The notes below the pieces were generated by a model. The model had not been told where the DNA came from. It ran no database searches and worked only from the letters and a program-made list of their open reading frames with translations. A stretch of DNA of 64,000 nucleotides from positions 1 through 64,000 of the forward strand of contig JAIXZX010000012.1 in NCBI GenBank assembly GCA_027489335.1, written 5' to 3'. The position numbers were made by a program, and so were the translations under genes. Shown piece by piece: positions 48,012-57,556 of this stretch. Source of the stretch: Caulobacteraceae bacterium (GTDB taxonomy: Bacteria > Pseudomonadota > Alphaproteobacteria > Caulobacterales > Caulobacteraceae). Each line of letters begins with the position of its first letter. Position 1 is the first letter of the stretch.

Positions 48012-48854
48012 ATGAGCATCGAGGTTCTCCAGCAGCATCGCGTCCATGGCGGGACCCTGCGCTATCTCCGCCATCAGAGCGCCGTCACCGGCACGCCCAT
48101 GCGGTTTTCCCTCTTCCTGCCGGAGGGGGAAGGGCCGTTCCCGCTGCTGGTCTGGCTCTCGGGTCTGACCTGCTCGGAGGACAACTTCACCACCAAGGCC
48201 GGCGCCTATGGCCCGGCCGCCGCCCATGGCCTGGCCATCCTGGCCCCCGACACCAGCCCCCGCGGCGAGGGCGTGGCCGACGATCCCGCCTATGATCTGG
48301 GGCAGGGGGCGGGCTTCTATCTCGACGCGACGCAAGACCCCTGGGCGCCGCACTTCCAGATGGAGACCTACGTCACCGGCGAACTGCTGGAGACGGTGGT
48401 CGCCGAGTTCCCCATTGCGCGGGAGAGGGTCGGCGTCTCCGGCCACTCCATGGGCGGCCACGGCGCGCTCACCCTGGCCCTGCGTCACCCGGACATCTTC
48501 CGCTCGGTCTCAGCCTTTGCGCCCATCTGCTCACCCACCCGCTGCCCCTGGGGGGAGAAGGCCTTCACCGCCTATCTGGGCGAGGACCGCGCCGCCTGGG
48601 CGGACCACGACGCCGCCCGGCTGATCGAGGCCGGCGCCGCCAAGGGGCGGTTCGACGACATCCTGGTGGACCAGGGCCTAGGCGACAACTTCCTGGCCGA
48701 CCAGCTCAAGCCTGAGCTCCTGGAGGCCGCCTGCGCCGCCGCCGGCCAGAAACTGACGCTCCGCCGCCAGGCCGGCTACGACCACTCCTACTTCTTCATG
48801 GCCAGCTTCATCGCCGACCACGTGGCGTTTCATGCGGAGAAGCTGAGGGGCTGA
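48012..48854 (+). CDS. fghA: S-formylglutathione hydrolase
   Basis: FSLFLPEGEGPFPLLVWLSGLTCSEDNFTTKAGAYGPAAAHGLAILAPDTSPRG; GVSGHSMGGHGALTLALRHP; YDHSYFFMASFIADH. Confidence 0.96.
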   Translation: MSIEVLQQHRVHGGTLRYLRHQSAVTGTPMRFSLFLPEGEGPFPLLVWLSGLTCSEDNFTTKAGAYGPAAAHGLAILAPDTSPRGEGVADDPAYDLGQGAGFYLDATQDPWAPHFQMETYVTGELLETVVAEFPIARERVGVSGHSMGGHGALTLALRHPDIFRSVSAFAPICSPTRCPWGEKAFTAYLGEDRAAWADHDAARLIEAGAAKGRFDDILVDQGLGDNFLADQLKPELLEAACAAAGQKLTLRRQAGYDHSYFFMASFIADHVAFHAEKLRG

Positions 48855-48874
48855 AGGGGGGCGCCCCCACCGCG

Positions 48875-48959
48875 TCATGCTCGCCCTTGTGGCGAGCATC
48901 CCTGTCGAGGGCGGGCGCGGGCGGCGAGAGGGAGTCTCGGCACAGGGCCGAGAATGACG
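48875..48959. repeat. REP-like paired palindrome between convergent genes
   Basis: cgtcatgctcgcc-cttgt-ggcgagcat and tctcggc-acagg-gccgaga, ending atgacg. Confidence 0.7.
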
Positions 48960-48984
48960 TCAGTGGAGTGAGGGCGCTCGCCCC

Positions 48985-49455
48985 CTAATCCAACGCCCCC
49001 ACGTCCAGCACCGGCGAGGCGTCGATCCCTTCGGCGTTCAGTAGGGCCGCGACCCGCTCCAGGCCGGCGATGATTGACGCCTGTTCCCAGTCGGCCAGCT
49101 TTTCGAAGCGGGCGGCGAATCGGTCCTGCAGCACGTCGGGCATGTCGGCCAGCGTGCGGCGGCCCTCTTCGGTCAGTTCCACCGACACCCTGCGCCGGTC
49201 CTGGCTGCCCCGGTTGCGGATCACCAGGCCGCGGGCTTCCAGCTTGTCCAGCAGGGCGGTGACGGTGGCCTGGCTCAGCCGGGCCGCCTCGGCGATGGCG
49301 CCAGCGCCGGGCTCGCCTTCCCGGGCGACGATCTGCAGCACGATCAGTTGAGAGGGCGTCAGGCCCGTGGTCCGGGCCAGGTCCCGCGAGGCGAATTCGG
49401 CGGCCCGCACGATCCGGCGGATTGCCACCAGGGCGTCACTGACGCGGCTCTCCAT
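48985..49455 (-). CDS. MarR family regulator (EctR-like), divergent from ectA
   Basis: LARTTGLTPSQLIVLQIVAREGEPGAGAIAEAARLSQATVTALLDKLEARGLVIRNRGSQDRRRVSVELTEEGRRTL; adjacent to ectABCD. Confidence 0.88.
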   Translation of the reverse strand: MESRVSDALVAIRRIVRAAEFASRDLARTTGLTPSQLIVLQIVAREGEPGAGAIAEAARLSQATVTALLDKLEARGLVIRNRGSQDRRRVSVELTEEGRRTLADMPDVLQDRFAARFEKLADWEQASIIAGLERVAALLNAEGIDASPVLDVGALD

Positions 49456-49551
49456 CTCCGTCTCCTCCAGGCGTCCTGAGTCATCGCAGACCCCTGATCT
49501 CGCAGAAGCTGCAGAGAGGCAAGCGTCCGAACAGCCGATGTCACGGACATT

Positions 49552-49580
49552 TTGAAGAACAAATTAACAAGATTCTTCAA
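49552..49580. promoter_or_regulatory. Inverted repeat in the ectR-ectA intergenic region, candidate operator
   Basis: TTGAAGAA-caaattaacaaga-TTCTTCAA, perfect 8-bp arms. Confidence 0.45.
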
Positions 49581-49659
49581 TTCTCAGGGAACTGCCTGAA
49601 ATCCTCGCGAATTCCCACGTTCCACCGTGAATGCCTGCACAAGCGCTGGGCAGCCAGGG

Positions 49660-49690
49660 TTGACATAGTTAGTTCCACGAACGAAATAAC
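49660..49690 (+). promoter_or_regulatory. Candidate ectA promoter with overlapping dyad
   Basis: TTGACA (49660) with GTTAGTTC-cac-GAACGAAATAAC in the spacer/-10 region, before ATG 49695. Confidence 0.4.
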
Positions 49691-49694
49691 GGCC

Positions 49695-50327
49695 ATGGAT
49701 ATGCAGAGCAATCAAACGTCGTCCGGTGCGCCGGGCGTCGGAGAGCGCTCGGGGGGCGGGTTGGAGTTTTCTTCACCCACAGCAGACGACGGTCTTGCGG
49801 TTCACCGCCTGATCGCCGCCTGTCCGCCGCTCGACCAGAACTCGGTCTATTGCAACCTCCTGCAATGCACCCACTTCGCCGACACCTGCGTGGCGGTGAA
49901 GCGGGGCGCTGCGTTGGTGGGGTGGATCTCCGCCTACCGGCCGCCGCAGGAGCCCGACGTCCTCTTCGTCTGGCAGGTGGCGGTGGGCGAGAGCGCCCGG
50001 GGCTTAGGCCTCGCCGGCCAGATGATCGACCACCTGCTGCAGCGCCCCGCCTGCCAGGGCGTCACGCAGATCAAGACCACCATCACGCCCGACAACGGGG
50101 CCTCCTGGGGTCTGTTCAAGGGCGTGGCCCGGCGGCTCTCAGGTCCGCTCAGCGACGCGCCCTGGTTCCTGAAGGGCGACCACTTCCCCCCCGGGCACGA
50201 GACCGAACACCTGGTGGTCATTGGCCCCTTCGAGCCGCCCAGCGGCCCCTCGACTGAAACCGGCGGCCTGGCGGCCGACACCCCATTCACCGACCCGACC
50301 CCAAGGAAGGGAGTTCAATATGTTTGA
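49695..50327 (+). CDS. ectA: L-2,4-diaminobutyric acid acetyltransferase
   Basis: FSSPTADDGLAVHRLIAACPPLDQNSVYCNLLQCTHFADTCVAVKRGAALVGWISAYRPPQEPDVLFVWQVAVGESARGLGLAGQMI. Confidence 0.96.
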   Translation: MDMQSNQTSSGAPGVGERSGGGLEFSSPTADDGLAVHRLIAACPPLDQNSVYCNLLQCTHFADTCVAVKRGAALVGWISAYRPPQEPDVLFVWQVAVGESARGLGLAGQMIDHLLQRPACQGVTQIKTTITPDNGASWGLFKGVARRLSGPLSDAPWFLKGDHFPPGHETEHLVVIGPFEPPSGPSTETGGLAADTPFTDPTPRKGVQYV

Positions 50328-51633
50328 CGCAGAGACCCCGGCGCGGACCCCGCGCCCCTACGCCACCTTCGAGCGCCTGGAATCCCAGGTGCGGTCCTAT
50401 TCGCGCAGCTTCCCGGCCATCTTCGACCGGGCCGAGGGCTCCTGGCAGTACGACAGCGAAGGCAAGGGCTATATCGACTTCCTGACCGGCTGCTCGGTGC
50501 TGAACTATGGCCACAACCATCCGGCCATGAAGCAGGCCCTGATGGACTACATCGACCGCAATGGCGTGGTTCACAGCCTGGACATGCACTCCCGGGCCAA
50601 GGCGGAGTTCCTAGAGACCCTTGAGGCCAAGATCCTCAAGCCTCGCGGCATGACCTATCGCGCCCAGTTCACCGGCCCCACCGGCGCCAACGCCGTCGAG
50701 GCGGCGATGAAGCTGGCCCGCAAGGTCACCGGCCGCACCAACATTATCGCCTTCACTAACGGCTTCCATGGCGTGACCCTGGGCGCCCTGTCGGCCACGG
50801 GCAACAGCCACCATAGGGGCGGCGCCCACACCCCCCTGAACGGGGTCACCCGCATGCCCTATTGCGGCTATTTCGGCGACGATGTGGACACCGCCGCCCA
50901 GCTGGAACAGATGCTGAGCGATCCCTCGGGCGGCGTCGATGATCCCGCCGCGATCATCGTCGAACCGGTCCAGGGCGAGGGCGGCCTGAACGTCGCCTCC
51001 GCCGAGTGGATGCGCAAGATCGAGAAGATCGCCCACAAGCACGGCGCCCTTTTCATCGTCGACGACATCCAGGCCGGCTGCGGCCGCACCGGGACCTTCT
51101 TCAGCTTCGAAAACATGGGGGTGAAGCCGGACATCATCACCATGGCCAAGTCCCTGTCGGGCATGGGCCTGCCCATGGCCCTGGTGCTGGTGAAGCCCGA
51201 GCTCGACCAGTGGGCGCCGGGCGAGCACAACGGCACGTTCCGCGGCAACTGCCACGCCTTCGTCACCGCGAAGGCGGCCATCGACACCTTCTGGTCCGAC
51301 GACAGCTTCGCCGCCGAGGTCCAGAAAAAGGGCGAGCGCCTGCGCAAGCGACTGCGGGAGATCGCACTCGCCAATCGCAGCGTGGTCAAGGGAATCAAGG
51401 GCCGCGGCATGATGTGCGGGCTCGACGTCGGCTCCAGCGAGGTCTCCGACCCCGTGGTCGATGCGGCCTTCAAGCGCGGCCTGATCATCGAGACCAGCGG
51501 CGCCCACGACCAGATCCTCAAGGTCCTGGCGCCCCTCAACATCACCGACGCCGACCTCGACGCCGGCCTCGACATTCTTGCTGACTGTGTCGCCGAGGTT
51601 GCTGAGCGCCAGGCGCTCGGCTCGGCGGCCTAA
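50320..51633 (+). CDS. ectB: Diaminobutyrate-2-oxoglutarate transaminase
   Basis: FERLESQVRSYSRSFPAIFDRAEGSWQYDSEGKGYIDFLTGCSVLNYGHNHP; FIVDDIQAGCGRTGTFFSFE; ATG at 50320 overlaps the ectA end. Confidence 0.96.
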   Translation: MFDAETPARTPRPYATFERLESQVRSYSRSFPAIFDRAEGSWQYDSEGKGYIDFLTGCSVLNYGHNHPAMKQALMDYIDRNGVVHSLDMHSRAKAEFLETLEAKILKPRGMTYRAQFTGPTGANAVEAAMKLARKVTGRTNIIAFTNGFHGVTLGALSATGNSHHRGGAHTPLNGVTRMPYCGYFGDDVDTAAQLEQMLSDPSGGVDDPAAIIVEPVQGEGGLNVASAEWMRKIEKIAHKHGALFIVDDIQAGCGRTGTFFSFENMGVKPDIITMAKSLSGMGLPMALVLVKPELDQWAPGEHNGTFRGNCHAFVTAKAAIDTFWSDDSFAAEVQKKGERLRKRLREIALANRSVVKGIKGRGMMCGLDVGSSEVSDPVVDAAFKRGLIIETSGAHDQILKVLAPLNITDADLDAGLDILADCVAEVAERQALGSAA

Positions 51634-51645
51634 GGAGTATCTTCA

Positions 51646-52038
51646 ATGATCGTACGCGACCTGCACGAAGCCGAGCAGACCCGCCGCCGGGTGGTCACCA
51701 AGGGCTGGGAGAGCACCCGCCTGCTGCTGAAGGAGGACCAGATGGGCTTCTCCTTCCACATGACCACCATCTACGCCGGCTCTGAGCTGCCGATGCATTA
51801 TCAGAACCACCTGGAGTCCGTTTATTGCGTCTCCGGCGAGGGCTCGATCGAGGACATCGCCACCGGCGAGGTCCACCAGATCAAGCCCGGCGTGATGTAC
51901 GCCCTGGACAAGCACGACAAGCACATCCTCCGGGCCAAGTCCGAGATGAAGATGGCCTGCGTGTTCAACCCGCCCCTCAACGGGTTGGAGGTCCATGACG
52001 AGACCGGCGCCTACCCGCTGGAAGCCGAGACCGTCTGA
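51646..52038 (+). CDS. ectC: Ectoine synthase
   Basis: [93 protein letters not shown]. Confidence 0.97.
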   Translation: MIVRDLHEAEQTRRRVVTKGWESTRLLLKEDQMGFSFHMTTIYAGSELPMHYQNHLESVYCVSGEGSIEDIATGEVHQIKPGVMYALDKHDKHILRAKSEMKMACVFNPPLNGLEVHDETGAYPLEAETV

Positions 52039-52152
52039 GGCGGGCCGGGGCGGCGTGACGCCGCCCGCAACGTCCACCCTTTGACTTGATGGAGCCTCCG
52101 ACCCGCCCCCCGAGGGGGCCGGTCTGGAGCCCCGAGGCGGAAGGAGCCTTAC

Positions 52153-53076
52153 ATGACCGATCTCTATCCCTCGCGGGTCGCCGACCAGCCGCAGTGGCTG
52201 GCGCGCAAGGACCCCGTGATCCACAGCGACTGGCATTCGGAATCGCCGCTCAGCCAGGCGCAGCACGAGGCCTTCGAGCGCGACGGCTTCCTGGTGCTCG
52301 AGAACGTCTTCGAAGCCGACGAAATCGCCACATTGCAGGCGGAAATGAACCGCCTGCGCGGCATTCCGGCCACCCTGGATCCGCAGACCATCGTCGCCGA
52401 ACCGTCGTCGGGCGCCCTGCGCTCGATCTTCGCGGTTCACCAGCAGAGCGCCCTGCTCGGGCGGCTGGCCGCCGACGAGCGCCTAGTGGCGATCGCCAGC
52501 CACATCCTGGGCGATGAGGTCTACCTCCATCAGACCCGGCTGAACTACAAGCCGGGCTTCGACGGCAAGGAGTTCTACTGGCACTCCGACTTCGAGACCT
52601 GGCACACCGAGGATGGCATGCCGCGGATGCGGGCCATCTCCATGTCGGTCCAGCTGGTCGACAATTTCGAGTTCAACGGGCCGCTGATGCTGATGCCCGG
52701 CTCGCACAGGAACTTCGTCACCTGCGTCGGCGAGACGCCTGAGGACCACTACAAGCAGTCCCTGCGCAAACAGGAATACGGCGTGCCGGATCGTGACAGC
52801 CTGGCCAAGCTGGCTGAGCAGCACGGTATCGTGGCGCCGACCGGGCCCGCCGGCTCGGTGGTGATCTTCGACTGCAACACCATGCACGGGTCCAACGGCA
52901 ACATCACGCCGTACCCGCGGGCCAACGCCTTCATGGTCTACAACGCCTGGGCCAACCGCCTTGAAAAGCCCTTCGGGGCCGAACGTCCGCGCCCGGAATT
53001 CATCGCCGCGCGGGAGCAAGTCAAACGCCTGGTTCCCGCCTCCGGGAGCCTGGCTCAGCAGGTGAGGGCGGCCTGA
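52153..53076 (+). CDS. ectD: Ectoine hydroxylase
   Basis: QHEAFERDGFLVLENVFEADEIATLQAEM; FYWHSDFETWHTEDGMPRMRAISMSVQLVDNFEFNGPLMLMPGSH; FDCNTMHGSNGNITPYPRANAFMVYN. Confidence 0.97.
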   Translation: MTDLYPSRVADQPQWLARKDPVIHSDWHSESPLSQAQHEAFERDGFLVLENVFEADEIATLQAEMNRLRGIPATLDPQTIVAEPSSGALRSIFAVHQQSALLGRLAADERLVAIASHILGDEVYLHQTRLNYKPGFDGKEFYWHSDFETWHTEDGMPRMRAISMSVQLVDNFEFNGPLMLMPGSHRNFVTCVGETPEDHYKQSLRKQEYGVPDRDSLAKLAEQHGIVAPTGPAGSVVIFDCNTMHGSNGNITPYPRANAFMVYNAWANRLEKPFGAERPRPEFIAAREQVKRLVPASGSLAQQVRAA

Positions 53077-54524
53077 TGAACGGACATACAGTCGAGAAGA
53101 TCGGCGGCACGTCGATCTCCAACACCGACGCGGTGATGGACAATATCCTGGTGGGCGACCGCCAGGGCGCCGACCTCTATGGCCGCATCTTCGTGGTGTC
53201 GGCCTATGCCGGCATCACCAACCAGCTCCTGGAACACAAGAAGACCGGGACGCCCGGCGTCTACGCCCTGTTCGCAGGCGCCTCGGCCCTGGAGGCTTCA
53301 GCCTGGCTGGACGCCATGGCCCGGCTGCAGGCCGAGATGCTGCGGATAAACGCCGATCGCTTTGCTGAGGGCGAGGACCGGCAGACCGCCGACGCCTTCA
53401 TCCTGGCGCGCATCGAAGACGCCCGCTCGGCGCTCAGCGACCTGCAGCGCCTCTGCGCGCACGGTCATTTCCGGCTGGACACCCAGCTGGGCGCGGCGCG
53501 CGAGATGCTGGCCTCCCTCGGCGAGGCCCACAGCGCCCATAACCTGACCCTGGAGCTGCGCGCGCGGGGCGTGAACGCCCGGTTCGTCGACCTCACCGCC
53601 TGGCACGACAAGCGGGCCCTGACCCTCGACGAACGCATCCAGGACGCCTTCGCCGATGTGGACGTCGCCGCCGAACTGCCCATCGCCACCGGCTTTGGCC
53701 AGCGGCGCGAGGGCCTGATGAAGGAATTCGGCCGGGGCTATAGCGAGGTGGTGTTCAGCCGCATCGCCGTCCTGACCGGCGCCCGCGAGGCCATCATCCA
53801 CAAGGAGTTCCACCTCTCCAGCGCCGACCCCAATCTGGTGGGCGCCGAGGCGGTGCGGAAGATCGGCCAGACCAATTACGACGTGGCCGACCAGCTGGCC
53901 AATCTGGGCATGGAGGCGATCCATCCCCGGGCCGCGCGCGGCCTGCGCCACGCCGGCATCCCCTTGATTGTTAAGAACACTTTCGAGCCCGAGGACCAGG
54001 GCACCTCGATCTGCGGGGAATTCGTCTCCGAGACCCCGCGGGTGGAGATCATCGCCGGCATGAAGGGGGTCACGACCCTGGAGCTGCTGGAACAGGACAT
54101 GGTGGGGGTCAAGGGCTATGACGCGGGAATCCTTGAAGTTCTGTCGCGCCACGACGTGCGGATCGTCTCGAAGGCGTCCAACGCCAACACCATCACCCAC
54201 CACCTGGACGCCAATCCAAAGCAGGTGAAACGGGTCATTTCTGACCTCGAAGAGATGTTCCCAAATGCGGCCATTTCGACCCGAAAAGTGGCCATTGTTG
54301 CGGTTATTGGCAGCGATCTGAACGTGCCTGGACTGACCAGCCGGGCGACGCTGGCGCTCGGCGAGGGCGGGGTCGAGGTGCTCGGCCTGCAGCAGCTGTC
54401 CCGCCGGGTCGACATCCAGTTCGTGGTTTCCGAAGAGAGTTACGCCGCGGCCGTGACCGCCCTGCATCGACGGCTCGTGGAGGATGAGGGGGCGCTAGCC
54501 CGACCCCTTCGCAGCGCCGCCTGA
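53076..54524 (+). CDS. Aspartate kinase, ectoine-specialised (Ask_Ect)
   Basis: VEKIGGTSISNTDAVMDNILVG; GFGQRREGLMKEFGRGYSEVVFSRIAVLTGAREAIIHKEFHLSSADPNLVG; TGATG-coupled to ectD. Confidence 0.93.
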   Translation: MNGHTVEKIGGTSISNTDAVMDNILVGDRQGADLYGRIFVVSAYAGITNQLLEHKKTGTPGVYALFAGASALEASAWLDAMARLQAEMLRINADRFAEGEDRQTADAFILARIEDARSALSDLQRLCAHGHFRLDTQLGAAREMLASLGEAHSAHNLTLELRARGVNARFVDLTAWHDKRALTLDERIQDAFADVDVAAELPIATGFGQRREGLMKEFGRGYSEVVFSRIAVLTGAREAIIHKEFHLSSADPNLVGAEAVRKIGQTNYDVADQLANLGMEAIHPRAARGLRHAGIPLIVKNTFEPEDQGTSICGEFVSETPRVEIIAGMKGVTTLELLEQDMVGVKGYDAGILEVLSRHDVRIVSKASNANTITHHLDANPKQVKRVISDLEEMFPNAAISTRKVAIVAVIGSDLNVPGLTSRATLALGEGGVEVLGLQQLSRRVDIQFVVSEESYAAAVTALHRRLVEDEGALARPLRSAA

Positions 54525-54538
54525 AGACCTTTCATTTC

Positions 54539-54575
54539 GCCCGCGGCGCCAGCGCCGCGGGCCTTTCACTTTTTG
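54539..54575 (+). terminator. Probable terminator after ask
   Basis: gcccgcggcg-cca-gcgccgcgggc followed by ctttcactttttg. Confidence 0.7.
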
Positions 54576-54606
54576 ATCTGACCCATTTCGACCCGAGGCT
54601 CGCGCC

Positions 54607-56055
54607 ATGACCATGATCGTCTTCCTGCTCTGCCTGGCCGGCTTCGTGGCCATCGGTCTGGCGTCCGTGCGTAAGGCTGAGGCCTCGAAGAAGGACTACT
54701 ACCTGGCCAGCAGCAATGTGCGTCCGGCCATGGCGGGCCTGTCGGCGGTGGCCACCAACAACTCCGGCTACATGTTCATCGGGGTGATCGGCTTCACCTA
54801 CGCCACGGGGCTGGCGGCCATCTGGCTGATGGTGGGCTGGATCCTGGGCGACTTCCTGGCCTCGCTGTTCATCCACCGGCGTCTGCGGGAGGTGACCGAG
54901 AGCTCGGGCCAGGTGTCCTTCGGCGCGGTGGTGGCCAAGTGGTCGGGGCAGGACTTCGGCCTGTGGCGCAAGATCGCCGCGGTGATCGCCGTCCTCTTCC
55001 TGGGCGCCTATGCGGCCGCCCAGATCGCCGCCGGCGGCAAAGCCCTGCAGGGGGTGTTGGGCTGGAGTCCGCAGACCGGCGCCATGATTTCGGCGGCCCT
55101 GATCCTGGCCTACAGCGCGTTCGGCGGCATCCGGGCCTCGATCTGGACCGACGCGGCCCAGTCCATCGTCATGGTCTTCGCCATGAGCCTGCTGCTGTTT
55201 GTGGCGGTGGCGGGCCGGGGCGGGATCGACGCCACCTATCTGGAGATGGCGGCCATTCCAGGCTATCTCAACCTCTTCCCCGACGACCTGCTGTTCCCCG
55301 GCCTTCTGGGGATGGCGCTGTTCGTCCTCGGCTGGATGTTCGCCGGCCTCAGCGTCATCGGCCAGCCCCACGTCATGGTCCGCTTCATGGCCCTGAACGA
55401 GCCCAGCGACATGGCCGCGGCCCGGGGCTGGTACTATGGCTATTTCACCCTCTTCTACCTGCTGGCCACCGGCGTTGGCCTGATGTCGCGGCTCTATCTG
55501 CCCGACCTGGGCGCCCTGGACCCGGAACTCGCTCTGCCGACCATGGCGGTGGAGCTGCTGCCGGCCGCCCTGGTGGGCGTGATCCTGGCCGGCATTTTCG
55601 CCGCCACCATGTCCACCGCCGATTCCCTGGTCCTGGCCTGTTCTGCGGCGATCACCAGCGATCTGGCGGGCGGCCGCATCCAGAAGGCCTGGGTGATGAA
55701 GTCGGTGACCGCCGGGGTCACCATCATGGCGTTGATGTTTGCCCTCAGCGGTTCGCGCAGCGTCTTCAGTCTGGTGATCCTGGCCTGGTCGACGCTCGCC
55801 TGCGCCTTTGGCCCACTGATGATCGTCCAGGCCCTGGGGCGGCGTCTGAATCAGCCCACCGCCATCGCCCTGATGCTGGGCGGCGTGGCCATCGCCTTCG
55901 CCTGGCGGATGCAGGGTTGGCACGATCAGGTCTATGAGGGCCTGCCCGGCATCCTGATCCCGACCCTCATCGGCCTGGCCATCAGCCACAAGGCGCCGGC
56001 GCGGGACGCCGCCCAGAATGCGCCCGCAAGCGGGACGGCGCCCTCGCAGGTCTGA
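54607..56055 (+). CDS. Sodium:solute symporter family (SSS, proline/compatible-solute type)
   Basis: ATNNSGYMFIGVIGFTYATGLAAIWLMVGWILGDFLASLFIHRRLRE; GMALFVLGWMFAGLSVIGQPHVMVRFMAL; LAGIFAATMSTADSLVLACSAAITSDL. Confidence 0.92.
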   Translation: MTMIVFLLCLAGFVAIGLASVRKAEASKKDYYLASSNVRPAMAGLSAVATNNSGYMFIGVIGFTYATGLAAIWLMVGWILGDFLASLFIHRRLREVTESSGQVSFGAVVAKWSGQDFGLWRKIAAVIAVLFLGAYAAAQIAAGGKALQGVLGWSPQTGAMISAALILAYSAFGGIRASIWTDAAQSIVMVFAMSLLLFVAVAGRGGIDATYLEMAAIPGYLNLFPDDLLFPGLLGMALFVLGWMFAGLSVIGQPHVMVRFMALNEPSDMAAARGWYYGYFTLFYLLATGVGLMSRLYLPDLGALDPELALPTMAVELLPAALVGVILAGIFAATMSTADSLVLACSAAITSDLAGGRIQKAWVMKSVTAGVTIMALMFALSGSRSVFSLVILAWSTLACAFGPLMIVQALGRRLNQPTAIALMLGGVAIAFAWRMQGWHDQVYEGLPGILIPTLIGLAISHKAPARDAAQNAPASGTAPSQV

Positions 56056-56153
56056 TCGCGCGGCCACCGGCGCCCCTTGAGCACACCGGAGCCTAGAAAT
56101 CCGGGGCGAGGGGTGCGATGTCGTTGGGCCATAAGAAACGACCGGAGGACGAC

Positions 56154-56723
56154 ATGCGCCTGGCCAAGCCCAGAATCGAACCCCTCGCCGACAAGGACAT
56201 GGACGCTGACCAGCGGGAGCTTCTCGCGCCCATGGCCGAGCGCGGGCGGGTGATCAACATCTTCCGCACCCTGGTGCGCGAGCCCAAGGCGATGAAGGGC
56301 TTCATGGGCTGGGGCAACTACATCCTGTCGCGCCGCAATGGCCTGCCGGCCCGGGAGCGGGAGATCGTCATTCTGCGCATCGGCTATCTGTGCCGCTCGG
56401 GCTATGAGTGGACCCAGCACGTCCCCATCGGTAAGCAGGCCGGCCTCACCGACGAAGAGGTCGCCCGCATCAAGGCTGGCCCTGACGCGCCGGGATGGAG
56501 CGCGGCTGATGCGGCCCTGATCCGGGCGGCTGACGAGCTGCACCACGACCAGTTCATCACCGACGCCACCTGGAAGGCGCTGGACGCCCATTTCAGCGAC
56601 AAGCAGAAGATGGACGTGGTGTTCTCGGCCGGCCAGTACACCCAGGTCTCGATGATGCTGAACACCTTCGGCGTGCAGCTGGATGAGGGCCAGACCCTCG
56701 ACCCCGACCTGAAGGGCTTCTGA
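56154..56723 (+). CDS. Carboxymuconolactone decarboxylase family protein
   Basis: VINIFRTLVREPKAMKGFMGWGNYILSRRNGLPAREREIVILRIGYLCRSGYEWTQHVPIGKQAGLTDEEVARI. ATG 56154 has ggagga upstream. Confidence 0.88.
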   Translation: MRLAKPRIEPLADKDMDADQRELLAPMAERGRVINIFRTLVREPKAMKGFMGWGNYILSRRNGLPAREREIVILRIGYLCRSGYEWTQHVPIGKQAGLTDEEVARIKAGPDAPGWSAADAALIRAADELHHDQFITDATWKALDAHFSDKQKMDVVFSAGQYTQVSMMLNTFGVQLDEGQTLDPDLKGF

Positions 56724-57520
56724 TGGGCCGGCTTGCGGGCAAGACCGCCGTCGTCTGCGGGGCTGGCCAGACGCCGGGCCAGACCATCGGCAACGGCCGC
56801 GCCATGGCCATCCTCTTCGCTCGGGAAGGCGCCAAGGTCCTCTGTGTTGATCGGTTGGCCGAGCGCGCCCAGGAGACGGTGGAGATGATCGCCGCCGAGG
56901 GCGGGCAGGCCGAGGCCTTCGCGGCCAACATCGCCAAGGCCGACGGCGCCGCTGCGGTGATCGCCAAGGCTGCTGAGGTCCTCGGGCGCATCGACATCCT
57001 GGTGAACAATGTCGGGATCGGCGGCGGCGACGGCCCGGCGCACAAGGTCGAGGAAGACGCCTTCGACCGCATCCTGAACGTCAATCTGAAAGGCGCGTGG
57101 CTGACCAGCAAGGCGGCCATCCCCCTGATGCGGGAACAGGGCGGCGGCGCCATCGTCAACATCTCGTCCCTGGCCTCCATCGCCGGCGGGACCCAGGTGG
57201 CCTACGAGGTCTCCAAGGCGGCCATGAACCGGCTGACCACCAGCATCGCCCAGTCCAACGCCAAGTACGGGGTGCGCTGCAACGCCATCCTGCCGGGCCT
57301 GATGGACACGCCGATGGCGGTGGCCGGCATCGCCCAGGCCACCGGCCAGGATGAGGAAGCCGTCCGCCAGGCCAGAGGCGCCCGGGTGCCGCTGCGGGCC
57401 AAGATGGGCACGGCCTGGGACACCGCCTATGCGGCCCTGTTTCTGGCCAGCGATGAGGCGGCCTTCATCACCGGCGTCCTGCTGCCGGTGGACGGCGGCA
57501 TGTCCAGCCGGATCGGCTGA
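56723..57520 (+). CDS. SDR family oxidoreductase
   Basis: LAGKTAVVCGAGQTPGQTIGNGRAMAILFAREGAKVLCVDR; NNVGIGGG; YEVSKAAMNRL; TGATG-coupled to the CMD gene. Confidence 0.93.
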   Translation: MGRLAGKTAVVCGAGQTPGQTIGNGRAMAILFAREGAKVLCVDRLAERAQETVEMIAAEGGQAEAFAANIAKADGAAAVIAKAAEVLGRIDILVNNVGIGGGDGPAHKVEEDAFDRILNVNLKGAWLTSKAAIPLMREQGGGAIVNISSLASIAGGTQVAYEVSKAAMNRLTTSIAQSNAKYGVRCNAILPGLMDTPMAVAGIAQATGQDEEAVRQARGARVPLRAKMGTAWDTAYAALFLASDEAAFITGVLLPVDGGMSSRIG

Positions 57521-57556
57521 CCCGATTTTCTATCCAGCAATTCTCAGGAGCGTGTT

